NCBI GenBank assembly: GCA_003232175.1
Contig: QILX01000227.1
Location: forward strand, 1-6,455
Direction of reading: 5' to 3'
DNA from: Hyphomicrobiales bacterium
Lineage (GTDB): Bacteria; Pseudomonadota; Alphaproteobacteria; Rhizobiales; SZUA-8
Length of the DNA: 6,455 nucleotides
In this document: one piece after another, positions 1-5,602 of the stretch
Layout of the letters: every line of letters starts with the position of its first letter
Numbering within the stretch: the first letter of the stretch is position 1
Position numbers and translations under genes: made by a program
The notes under the pieces: generated by a model
What the model saw: the letters and a program-made list of their open reading frames with translations, nothing else
Told to the model about the DNA's origin: nothing
Database searches by the model: none

Positions 1-1
1 A

Positions 2-1690
2 CAGGTGGCCAAGAACCTGTTCCTGACCCCTGAACGCTCGCTGCGGCGGAAAATCAAAGAAGCGTTTTTTTCGCTGTGGATGGAAGCGCGGCTGAGCAAA
101 CGCCAGATTCTCAAACTCTATCTTGACCGGGCCTATATGGGCGGCGGGACATTTGGCGTCGAGGCGGCGTCGGAATATTATTTCAACAAATCCATTCGCG
201 ACGTTTCTCTGGCCGAAGCGGTCATGCTCGCAGGTCTTTTCAAGGCGCCGACACGATTCTCTCCGACCCACAACCTGCCGGCAGCACGCGCACGTGCCAA
301 TGTTGTACTCGAGCGCATGATCGATGCCGGTTTCATCACCGATGGCCAGGCCCGTGTCGTGCGGCTGCGCCCCGCCGACCTGGTCGCGCCCGCGGCAAGT
401 TACGTCCCCGAAAACTACCTTGACTGGGCGTTCAGCGAGGTTCAGCGCATTGCCGATGGCCGGGCCTACGTTCTCAGCGTGAAAACCACGCTCGACCTTA
501 AACGCCAGAAACAGGCCGACGATGCCGTTCAGACGATATTGCGCGAGAGCGGTAAAGCCAAAGGCGTCGACGAAGCGGCGCTGGTTTCAATGACCCTTGA
601 TGGGGCGGTGCAGGCAATGATCGGCGGCCGGGACTATGGAGAAAGCCAGTTCAATCGCGCCGTCGACGCCAAACGCCAGCCGGGATCATCCTTCAAACCC
701 TTTGTCTATCTCGCGGCTCTGAATGAAGGGTTCACGCCCAAATCGATCGTGATCGACAGCCCGATTACTATCGGCAACTGGAGCCCGAGAAACTATTCCC
801 GCCGCTATCGCGGTCGCATCACCCTTGCCACGGCACTGCAAAAATCGGTGAATGTCATTCCGGTCAAACTGGCGCAGAACTTTGGCCGCAAAAAAATCGC
901 CGCAACGGCAAAAGCCATGGGGATTCGGACCGAACTTCGCCTGAACCGGTCCATGCCACTGGGCACCAATGAAGTTACCGTCCTTGATATGACGGGCGGA
1001 TTCGCCGTCTTCGCCAATGGCGGCATGTCGGTCAAACCGTACGGGGTGCTGGAGATCCGCACGCAGGAGGGCGAACTCCTTTACGACCGCGAGCGCGATG
1101 AGCCGGCGCCAAAACGGGTGGCTGAACTCGAAAAAATCGAGCAGCTCAATTCGATGCTCGGCGGTGTTGTCACCGGCGGCACGGCGCGGCGGGCGCAACT
1201 TGGATTCACTCCCGCAGCCGGCAAGACCGGCACGACACAAGCCTATCGCGATGCCTGGTTCATGGGCTACACCGGGGAACTGACCACCGGGGTTTGGATG
1301 GGCAATGACAGTTTCAGTCCAACCAAGAGGCTCACCGGCGGCAATCTTCCGGCAATGATCTGGCAAAAATACATGTCCGTGGCCCAGTCGGACCTGTTCA
1401 TCACCCCAATTCCGGGGGTCAAATCCTACGGTACACCGCGGCCGATTATCTCCGACGCGCAAAAACAGCGGCTTGCGGCGGCCCAGTCGATCGCTGAGGC
1501 CAAACGCGACCGGTCCGTCGAGGTTTTAAACAATCTCACCGACCTTTTTGAGCGCGGGGCCAAGGGGCCAATCGAACAGGACCGCCCGCAAGCCTCGATT
1601 GATCGCGGGGTAGTTGTTGCACCCGCTGGCGCTGTCCGCACTGCCGGCCGGGTCACGAAGACGCCAAATTCGGCGACCTCTGCCCGGTAG
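2..1690 (+). CDS. Class A penicillin-binding protein (PBP1A-like), 5' truncated by window edge
   Basis: This is a bifunctional peptidoglycan synthase: a GT51 glycosyltransferase that polymerises lipid II, plus a penicillin-binding transpeptidase that cross-links it in the periplasm. The frame is open from base 2, giving 562 visible residues. The membrane anchor and the first glycosyltransferase motif lie upstream. Visible glycosyltransferase motifs are KNLFLTPER, RKIKEA (with a conserved Glu) and LYLDRAYMGGGTFGVEAA at about residues 4-60. The transpeptidase motifs are intact: SSFK with the nucleophile Ser near residue 229, SVN near 282 and KTGTT near 408. The tail after about residue 465 is Ala/Arg/Pro-rich and looks disordered. 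From the end of the glycosyltransferase domain to the transpeptidase there are only about 80 residues, so the OB-like insert of the main alphaproteobacterial PBP1A appears absent. Also, prfB, the usual neighbour of that gene, does not follow. I infer a paralogue rather than the principal mrcA. The GTG at 5 is not the real start. Confidence 0.95.
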   Translation, partial: QVAKNLFLTPERSLRRKIKEAFFSLWMEARLSKRQILKLYLDRAYMGGGTFGVEAASEYYFNKSIRDVSLAEAVMLAGLFKAPTRFSPTHNLPAARARANVVLERMIDAGFITDGQARVVRLRPADLVAPAASYVPENYLDWAFSEVQRIADGRAYVLSVKTTLDLKRQKQADDAVQTILRESGKAKGVDEAALVSMTLDGAVQAMIGGRDYGESQFNRAVDAKRQPGSSFKPFVYLAALNEGFTPKSIVIDSPITIGNWSPRNYSRRYRGRITLATALQKSVNVIPVKLAQNFGRKKIAATAKAMGIRTELRLNRSMPLGTNEVTVLDMTGGFAVFANGGMSVKPYGVLEIRTQEGELLYDRERDEPAPKRVAELEKIEQLNSMLGGVVTGGTARRAQLGFTPAAGKTGTTQAYRDAWFMGYTGELTTGVWMGNDSFSPTKRLTGGNLPAMIWQKYMSVAQSDLFITPIPGVKSYGTPRPIISDAQKQRLAAAQSIAEAKRDRSVEVLNNLTDLFERGAKGPIEQDRPQASIDRGVVVAPAGAVRTAGRVTKTPNSATSAR

Positions 1691-1748
1691 GTCCTGGCCC
1701 TTTGAGATGGACCGGCGTCCGGCGCTGCACTGTGAGGATGAATTTTCG

Positions 1749-1775
1749 CCTGGTTTTTAGAATATTAAAAACAGG
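1749..1775. repeat. Imperfect inverted repeat, A/T-rich core
   Basis: The left arm CCTG-G-TTTTTA and right arm TAAAAA-CAGG form a 10-pair stem with one bulged G at 1753 and a six-base loop. It starts 59 bases after the PBP stop. It lacks a trailing T-run, so it is not a standard intrinsic terminator. It could be an operator or a 3'-end RNA structure. Confidence 0.4.
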
Positions 1776-1891
1776 TGGCCGTCAGTGGGAACAGATCCGA
1801 TCCGCGACCAGCCAACTAACATTTATTGTTCGTCATTCATGAGTTTGAGAGCGGGCTGAACACATCGTTTTGGTATTGGGCGTAAATTCAC

Positions 1892-1922
1892 TTGTCTTTG
1901 AGTGCCCTTTCCCTCAAATAAT
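1892..1922 (+). promoter_or_regulatory. Weak sigma70-type promoter candidate for the DUF1214/DUF1254 pair
   Basis: TTGTCT at 1892-1897 (4 of 6 to TTGACA) is followed after 19 bases by AATAAT at 1917-1922 (5 of 6 to TATAAT). The spacing is longer than ideal. The position, 30 bases before the GTG start, would suit. An inverted repeat TTTGAG/CTCAAA (1897-1902 and 1913-1918) overlaps it and could be an operator. This call rests on pattern matching alone. Confidence 0.25.
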
Positions 1923-1951
1923 AGCCGTGGCGGTAAGGCGGGACCTCACAA

Positions 1952-2527
1952 GTGCGTTCGTTTATCAAGTTCATAATATATACGACCATCGGCATAACCC
2001 TGGGCCTGGGCTCGACATGGTATGTGCTCGACGAAGGTATCAGTCTTGACGCTGTTAGCGTCGGCGCCTGGACGGTTCGTACCCAAGCCGGACAGCCGAT
2101 CGCTGATCCTTATACAAGCGCCTATGTGGCACGCATCGGCCATATTCCTCTCAATATTGAGGAGGCGATCTATTTTTTCACCAGCATTGACGACGAAGGC
2201 GTTCCTCTGGATCTGGCCTGCACCTACATGCTGACTGGTCCGGGACTGCGTTCCGCCTGGTGGAGCCTTTCAGCGCATCTGCCCGATGGCAGTGTGATCG
2301 ATAACCCGGCGCAGCGGTTTTCCTTTACCCAGGCGACGCTGCTTTTTGACGAAGATCAAACCTTCCGCCTGACGGTTTCCCCGCAAGCCCAACCCGGCAA
2401 CTGGCTGCCAACCGCCGGCAGTGGACCTTTCGTACTGGTCCTTCGTCTGCACGGACCCGCCGCCGATTATGTCCGCGCACCTGAAACCACGCCGGTTCCG
2501 GGAATTGAACGGGAGAGCTGCCCATGA
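1952..2527 (+). CDS. DUF1214 family protein, single N-terminal membrane segment
   Basis: This is a 191-residue protein with no known biochemical role. Residues about 5-25 form a hydrophobic segment after a basic start (MRSFIKF), so it is probably an inner-membrane anchor or uncleaved signal with the rest in the periplasm. The region from about 52 to 170 resembles DUF1214, with DPYTSAYVARIGHIPLN and then GNWLPTAGSGPFVLVLRLHGP, the recognisable 'NWLP...GPF...LRLYGP' signature of the family. The GTG start is preceded by GGCGGGA at 1937-1943, eight bases upstream, a usable ribosome binding site. The stop overlaps the start of the next gene in ATGA, so the two are very probably translationally coupled. 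In larger proteins DUF1254 and DUF1214 occur as two domains of one chain; here they are separate small genes, an arrangement I recall from rhizobial genomes. Function is unassigned. Confidence 0.9.
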   Translation: MRSFIKFIIYTTIGITLGLGSTWYVLDEGISLDAVSVGAWTVRTQAGQPIADPYTSAYVARIGHIPLNIEEAIYFFTSIDDEGVPLDLACTYMLTGPGLRSAWWSLSAHLPDGSVIDNPAQRFSFTQATLLFDEDQTFRLTVSPQAQPGNWLPTAGSGPFVLVLRLHGPAADYVRAPETTPVPGIERESCP

Positions 2528-3156
2528 GGGGGATGGTCCTTTGGCTTTCAGTGGCCATCGTTTTGGGGGGTATCGTACATATTGCCGCCATGCTGGTCAT
2601 TCCGACGCTGGCGCCGATGAGCGCCTTCAGCCGGTTTGAAGCGACGATGCAATCCAACCAGGCGCGGGTTCTGGAACCGGTGGACGCCAAACAAATGCCG
2701 TTTCCTTTTGCCAGCCCCGATGTGGTCTATGTCCTGTGCCGTTATGATGTTTCAGCCACGCCGGTGCGCCTGTCGGCATCAACCGAGAATGTTTATTGGT
2801 CGGTCGGGATATACGAACCTGACGGGGGTAATTATTTTCATATCAATTCCATGCAGTCCACGTCGCCAAACGCCGACATATTGCTACTCGGGCGCGGCCA
2901 GGAAGCTGATTTGGGTAATGATGTCACTATTGTGCGCGCCACTCACCCAAGCGGTCTCATAATCCTCAGACTGTTCATGCGCGACCGAACCATGGTGAAA
3001 TCCCTGAAAGAAAAGGCGACCGCCGCACGATGCTCGGCATTTGTGCCCGAAGACGCCGATGAGGAACCCGATGCCACCTTACCGGCGGAGGATGCGGATT
3101 CCTCACCGGCGGAGGATGTCGATTCCTCACCGGCGGTCACAGGGTCAACGAATTAA
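2524..3156 (+). CDS. DUF1254-like protein with acidic, repeat-built C-terminus
   Basis: This is a 210-residue protein of unknown function. A hydrophobic segment at about residues 5-28 anchors it in the inner membrane. The core, about 60-170, includes FASPDVVYVLCRYDVS, VYWSVGIYEPDGGNYFHIN and a basic stretch near LKEKATAARC. This matches the small rhizobial proteins annotated as DUF1254, which usually stand next to a DUF1214 gene. The ATG lies in the ATGA overlap with the upstream stop and has GGGAG at 2511-2515, eight bases upstream. Residues about 175-203 are strongly acidic (Asp/Glu with Pro and Ser) and partly made by a 24-bp tandem repeat encoding PAEDADSS then PAEDVDSS. The tail is probably disordered, and I do not recall such a tail as typical of the family. 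The pair likely acts together in the envelope, but no reaction can be assigned. Confidence 0.88.
   Translation: MRGMVLWLSVAIVLGGIVHIAAMLVIPTLAPMSAFSRFEATMQSNQARVLEPVDAKQMPFPFASPDVVYVLCRYDVSATPVRLSASTENVYWSVGIYEPDGGNYFHINSMQSTSPNADILLLGRGQEADLGNDVTIVRATHPSGLIILRLFMRDRTMVKSLKEKATAARCSAFVPEDADEEPDATLPAEDADSSPAEDVDSSPAVTGSTN
3081..3136 (+). repeat. 24-bp tandem repeat, about 2.3 copies, inside the DUF1254-like gene
   Basis: Unit 1 (3081-3104) and unit 2 (3105-3128) match at 22 of 24 positions. A partial third unit (ACCGGCGG) follows at 3129-3136. The unit length is a multiple of three, so copy changes keep the frame. Each unit adds an acidic eight-residue block; the two differences change Ala to Val. 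Confidence 0.9.
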
Positions 3157-3186
3157 TTTTTGGGTTTAGAAAAACGCCCGGACTAA
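3157..3186. other. Short gap between convergent stop codons
   Basis: Thirty bases separate the stop of the DUF1254-like gene from that of the oppositely oriented lipoprotein gene. There is a TTTTT run on the plus strand (3157-3161) and, via AAAAA, one on the minus strand. A weak GGGTTT/AAA-CG-CCC pairing lies between them with a two-base bulge. This might serve as a poor bidirectional terminator, but the T-runs are not placed after a strong stem, so I do not call one. Confidence 0.3.
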
Positions 3187-4005
3187 TTACCGAACCGGCT
3201 CAACAGGCTCGGGCAAGGCTTTGGGATATGCAGCCACTCGTGCGGGGCAGAGATAACGCATATTGAGTGCCCAGTCCGTTGAGATTGGCGTCCAACTTGG
3301 TGATTTTGCGACGCAGATATATTCCAGCTTGACGCCCGCATAACCTGGCTCTGGATTGGAGAGGTAGGCCTCGGAGATCGCCAGCCTGTAGCCCTCCAAA
3401 CGCACGCCGACAGCATCAAGCGTTATTTCGATCAGGGCGCGGTTTTCTTCAACCCGGCGCAGAACATCACGGGCAACCGAGGGACGGATATCACCGGATT
3501 CGATTTCGCCGGTGCGAATGCTGTCGGCCCGATAGACCCTAACCGCCGCAGACCAGAGGCCGTCAATGTTGCGCCCGTCGCTGCGAATATCATCGGTGAT
3601 GGCATTCATGCGCGCCTCGCCGGACTTAAAACCGATGCGGTTTATTTCGCCAACATAATATTTCGCGGTCTTTTTGGATTTCAGGGCCGCGCGGATTTTG
3701 CGGGGCGCTATGGGCGGCAATTGAGAATAATTGCCATAGGTCTTCTGGTGGGCATAGGTGCGGGTCAGGGCATCAGCATATCGGCGCAGGTCGGTTTCAG
3801 CCGGTGTAAACGCCACTCGCCCGCTATGGCCGACCTCATAGCCGGGCACAGCCGAATAAGGGTTCATACCGATCCGGGTGGCCAATAGATTTGGATTATC
3901 GCGACCAAAATCACCCTGCCGTCCACAACCGACCAGGACCAGCGATATCAGAACCACCAGCCAGAGCGGCGAGATGGTGAACAGATTTTGCGCCCATTGG
4001 CTCAA
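3187..4005 (-). CDS. Putative lipoprotein of unknown family
   Basis: The frame encodes about 272 residues from the TTG at 4005. It opens with a hydrophobic stretch (residues about 13-25) ending in a lipobox, LVGC, with Cys27 as the expected lipidation site. It should therefore be exported, processed by signal peptidase II and anchored to a membrane facing the periplasm. The mature part, about 246 residues, starts CGRQGDFGRDN and is mixed alpha-type with several basic patches (for example ALKSKKTAKYY). I recognise no catalytic motif or domain. The start is uncertain. No ATG or well-placed GTG precedes the lipobox, and the TTG at 4005 has no properly spaced ribosome binding site. An in-frame TTG at 4092 has AGGG six bases upstream and sits one base past the stop of the preceding gene, but would add 29 His/Arg-rich residues before the signal. 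It probably shares a transcript with the 75-residue protein gene upstream. Confidence 0.75.
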   Translation of the reverse strand: MSQWAQNLFTISPLWLVVLISLVLVGCGRQGDFGRDNPNLLATRIGMNPYSAVPGYEVGHSGRVAFTPAETDLRRYADALTRTYAHQKTYGNYSQLPPIAPRKIRAALKSKKTAKYYVGEINRIGFKSGEARMNAITDDIRSDGRNIDGLWSAAVRVYRADSIRTGEIESGDIRPSVARDVLRRVEENRALIEITLDAVGVRLEGYRLAISEAYLSNPEPGYAGVKLEYICVAKSPSWTPISTDWALNMRYLCPARVAAYPKALPEPVEPVR

Positions 4006-4093
4006 ACCCCGATGCCGGTGGCGCTGATGGTGGGACTGGAAGACAAGAAAATCACGCCTGCTGTGAGATGTAGCCGCCCCCGAAGAGTTCAAC

Positions 4094-4321
4094 TCAGCCC
4101 TGCCCAAGGCGCGGTTTTCCGTCGCCCTTGTCAGGTGAGCCCGCCCGCCGGCGCGGCAGGCGATCCGCAAGAGTGAAATTCTGGCGCTCGATGCGAACAC
4201 CTGGAAAAATAACGACTTCTGCACGAGACGTGACGGCAACAGCGGGCCCGTCAGCCTCCGGCTCGTTCAAATCCGGCTTCCGCCGGCCTGCCTCATCAGG
4301 AAAAGGCACAATCTCCGCCAT
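4094..4321 (-). CDS. Small conserved hypothetical protein ('VVIFPGVRIER' type)
   Basis: This is a 75-residue, probably soluble protein of unknown function. It starts MAEIVPFPDEAGRRK, has a variable acidic middle, then a better-defined block AEVVIFPGVRIERQNFTLADRLP, and ends in a basic, Gly-rich tail. Short proteins with a 'V-V-x-F-P-G-V-R-I-E-R' block are familiar in Rhizobiales genomes, which supports it being real; this is recollection, not a search. The ATG at 4321 is well supported: GAGGGGG (4327-4333 on the opposite strand) lies five bases upstream. There is no signal peptide or membrane segment. Its TGA is followed one base later by a possible TTG start of the lipoprotein gene, so the two may be coupled. 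A promoter is expected in the gap at 4322-4516. Confidence 0.72.
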   Translation of the reverse strand: MAEIVPFPDEAGRRKPDLNEPEADGPAVAVTSRAEVVIFPGVRIERQNFTLADRLPRRRAGSPDKGDGKPRLGQG

Positions 4322-4383
4322 GACGGCCCCCTCATTTCAGCCCGGTCAGATGCGTTCGTTTCAAGACGAATTAAGGGAGGTTT

Positions 4384-4391
4384 ATGGTTAA
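4384..4391 (-). promoter_or_regulatory. CtrA half-site-like sequence TTAACCAT
   Basis: TTAACCAT on the minus strand lies 62 bases upstream of the small protein ATG. This 8-mer is the half-site form of the CtrA motif described in Caulobacter; the full form is TTAA-N7-TTAA. A second TTAA (4371-4374) is present but 13 bases away, not seven. An 8-mer match is weak on its own, but its promoter-like position makes it worth noting. Confidence 0.25.
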
Positions 4392-4491
4392 CAAAACCCT
4401 AAAGCATGCCGCGATCGTTCCGATTGGCGCCCAATGCGGAGGACGGTTTTTCGGCATGCACCATGCCTATCGGGTCATGCCCCTGTCATAA
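4384..4491 (+). CDS. Possible 35-residue small ORF, doubtful
   Basis: An ATG at 4384 opens a 35-codon frame (MVNKTLKHAAIVPIGAQCGG and so on) ending in TAA at 4489-4491. It is preceded by GGGAGG at 4375-4380, a near-perfect Shine-Dalgarno core but only three bases from the ATG. It would be divergent from the small protein gene and convergent with DUF1491. I recognise no homologue. The same bases contain the CtrA-like site and the inverted repeats on the other strand, so the match may be chance. Confidence 0.15.
   Translation: MVNKTLKHAAIVPIGAQCGGRFFGMHHAYRVMPLS
4404..4459. repeat. Inverted repeat GCATGCC/GGCATGC with inner hairpin
   Basis: The arms GCATGCC (4404-4410) and GGCATGC (4453-4459) are perfect complements separated by 42 bases. 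Inside lies a second perfect hairpin, ATTGG (4423-4427), CGC, CCAAT (4431-4435). The right outer arm can instead pair with the neighbouring CATGCC at 4462-4467, so two exclusive folds are possible. Confidence 0.5.
4453..4467. repeat. Compact hairpin GGCATG-CAC-CATGCC
   Basis: Perfect six-base arms with a three-base loop. No T-run follows on either strand, so it is not an intrinsic terminator. It competes with the larger inverted repeat for the GGCATG arm. A further direct CATGCC lies at 4476-4481. Confidence 0.5.
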
Positions 4492-4516
4492 CCCTGCCAT
4501 TGGTTTATCACCGCAA

Positions 4517-4903
4517 TTAGGTTTCTGGTCCTTCAGGTTCTGACGGTACCAGCTGGTCACCGAGAAAATGACGAAGGTCCCGGTCTTCGATCTCGATAAT
4601 CCAGATATCGGGGTCGAAACCTATCTCGCGGGCCAGGTGCCGATCAATACGGCGAATTTCCGGTGGATTTGCCGGGTCGTACCGGTCCTCCTGGGCCACC
4701 AGGCGCCAGTAGCGTTGGCCGGTGTCGGCGTCGCCGGCTCCCATATCGGGACCGAATAAGTCTGATTTACCATCGGTCCGGGTGGTGCGTACGAAGATTG
4801 CGCCGGCGTCGGCGTCACCTTTCCGGGCCACGAATGCGGCTGCGCCCTGAGCATGCACAAGCCGGATATGGGCCATGGCCCAGATTTCTGATTTCAGCCG
4901 CAT
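4517..4903 (-). CDS. DUF1491 family protein
   Basis: This is a 128-residue, probably cytoplasmic protein. The opening MRLKSEIWAMAHIRLVHAQGAAAFVARKGD, the DADAGAIFVR block, the aromatic RYWRLVAQEDRY region and the end FDPDIWIIEIEDRD fit DUF1491, a small alphaproteobacterial family of unknown function. Length is close to the family's usual size of roughly 110-120 residues, with a short acidic/proline tail (VPSEPEGPET) added. There is no signal peptide, membrane segment or catalytic motif that I can name. The ATG at 4903 fits the family start, although no clear ribosome binding site precedes it. It lies 48 bases after the peptidoglycan-binding gene in the same direction, so an operon with that gene and the kinase is likely. 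Between the two there is a hairpin that could tune expression. Confidence 0.9.
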   Translation of the reverse strand: MRLKSEIWAMAHIRLVHAQGAAAFVARKGDADAGAIFVRTTRTDGKSDLFGPDMGAGDADTGQRYWRLVAQEDRYDPANPPEIRRIDRHLAREIGFDPDIWIIEIEDRDLRHFLGDQLVPSEPEGPET

Positions 4904-4928
4904 TTGAGTTTGAATTGAGGCATCTATG

Positions 4929-4952
4929 GCGGATTGAATTCCGCAAATCCGC
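4929..4952 (-). repeat. Intercistronic hairpin directly after the peptidoglycan-binding gene
   Basis: Perfect seven-base arms GCGGATT (4929-4935) and AATCCGC (4946-4952) with a ten-base loop. In the minus-strand transcript the stem begins with the last base of the TAG stop codon (4952-4954). No T-run follows, so it is not an intrinsic terminator. It could stabilise the upstream mRNA or affect translation of DUF1491, whose start is 25 bases further on. Confidence 0.45.
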
Positions 4953-5602
4953 TAAAGGGGGGTGTACTCAAACCGGTTCAGCCGCTGGACCAGCTTGAAC
5001 GTAACCTCGCCGGTCACAGGCAACCCGGTTTCGCGTTCAAACTTGGCGATGGCGTCCCGGGTTTCGCCGGTGACGACGCCGTTTTTAGATTTGACGTCAT
5101 AACCAAGACTGGCGAGCTGTTTTTGGACCGTGACCACCAGACGGATCATTTCACCGCTTTCAGGGTCGGCGGACGCCTCGCGGAGCGGCTGGGTCAGCTG
5201 CAGGTGATCGAGCAGGAGCTGGGAGGGCTGGCCGGTGACTTCCAGGCTCATCTGGCGCTGGTATTCGGCAATGGCAGCACGGGTTTTCGGCGAAATAAGC
5301 CCATCGGCGGCCCCAACATCCAAACCATGACGCGCCAGCTCGATTTGCAGCGACTTGATCAGTATTGCAGTGGTGGCGGGGTTTGAATCGCTATCAACGG
5401 GTAGTGGAAATTGCGCTAGTGCCAACCGCGCCGTTTTGTCGTTTTCAAACGCCCGGACCGCCGTTCTGTCCGTGAGGAGGGTAACCGGCCCAGGTTTTGA
5501 CGGCAGGGGATAGGGCGGATCAAACGCCAGCGCCCAGAAAAACGCCGCGCCGCTCAAGACGATGATAGTCGATCCGGCTATTTCGGCGACACGTAGTCGC
5601 AT
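4952..5602 (-). CDS. Membrane-anchored protein with two peptidoglycan-binding-like domains
   Basis: This 216-residue protein has a hydrophobic segment at about residues 8-27 (after MRLRVAEIAG), probably an uncleaved anchor leaving the rest in the periplasm. Two copies of the helical peptidoglycan-binding fold (PF01471 type) follow a Pro-rich linker. The first, about residues 82-133, reads LQIELARHGLDVGAADGLIS then TRAAIAEYQRQ. The second, about 155-208, has VQKQLASLGYDV, TRDAIAKFERETGLPVTGEV. Each has the expected 'G-x(n)-D/N-G-x-x-T-x-x-A-I-x-x-F/Y' layout. There is no attached hydrolase, so it may act as a wall-binding or sensing module. I chose the ATG at 5602: GGGGG at 5609-5613 is six bases upstream and the membrane segment follows directly. 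An in-frame TTG at 5713 would add 37 residues, lacks a ribosome site and runs through a palindrome. It lies between the histidine kinase and DUF1491. Confidence 0.88.
   Translation of the reverse strand: MRLRVAEIAGSTIIVLSGAAFFWALAFDPPYPLPSKPGPVTLLTDRTAVRAFENDKTARLALAQFPLPVDSDSNPATTAILIKSLQIELARHGLDVGAADGLISPKTRAAIAEYQRQMSLEVTGQPSQLLLDHLQLTQPLREASADPESGEMIRLVVTVQKQLASLGYDVKSKNGVVTGETRDAIAKFERETGLPVTGEVTFKLVQRLNRFEYTPL

Larger units (their letters stand above)
1691..1951. other. Intergenic gap between the PBP gene and the DUF1214 gene
   Basis: This 261-base stretch is richer in A+T than its flanks and carries no convincing gene. It contains an imperfect inverted repeat (1749-1775), a possible promoter (1892-1922) and a short inverted repeat overlapping that promoter (1897-1918). 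I see no GC stem followed by a T-run that would act as a terminator for the PBP gene. The gap is long enough for the two downstream genes to have their own promoter. Confidence 0.6.
4322..4516 (-). promoter_or_regulatory. Structured intergenic gap upstream of the small protein gene
   Basis: These 195 bases lie between the DUF1491 stop and the small protein start. They should hold the promoter of the latter and the 3' end of the former. On the minus strand there is TTGTTA (4394-4389), a possible -35, running into TTAACCAT (4391-4384), which equals the CtrA half-site known from Caulobacter. I find no good -10 at 16-18 bases. The left side, 4404-4481, is dense in inverted and direct copies of CATGCC. 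On the minus strand the outer stem is followed by TTTAGGGTTTT, which might weakly terminate the DUF1491 transcript. Confidence 0.4.

Noticed and set aside
686..1462. Long open frame (258 codons) on the minus strand
   Set aside because: It is antisense to the transpeptidase domain of the PBP, whose motifs are all intact; its translation shows no recognisable domain and looks like a GC-rich shadow frame.
3157..3186. Bidirectional intrinsic terminator between the convergent genes
   Set aside because: The only pairing is short, bulged and not followed by a T-run on the correct side for either gene.
4039..4062. SRRDFLVF, a twin-arginine-like motif upstream of the lipoprotein signal
   Set aside because: A Tat motif needs the hydrophobic core directly after it; here a His/Arg-rich stretch intervenes, and the segment is probably untranslated.
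4128..4391. 87-codon plus-strand frame, and its inner ATG at 4320
   Set aside because: It runs antisense through the better supported 75-residue protein, is Ser/Arg-rich like random GC-rich translation, and has no ribosome site at its start.
4384..4394. Complete sigma70 promoter built on TTGTTA (minus strand)
   Set aside because: The bases at 16-18 spacing (ATTCGT and neighbours) do not resemble a -10 element.
4934..5386. 150-codon open frame on the plus strand
   Set aside because: Antisense to the two peptidoglycan-binding-like domains, which are clearly the real coding sequence; it lacks a plausible ribosome site.
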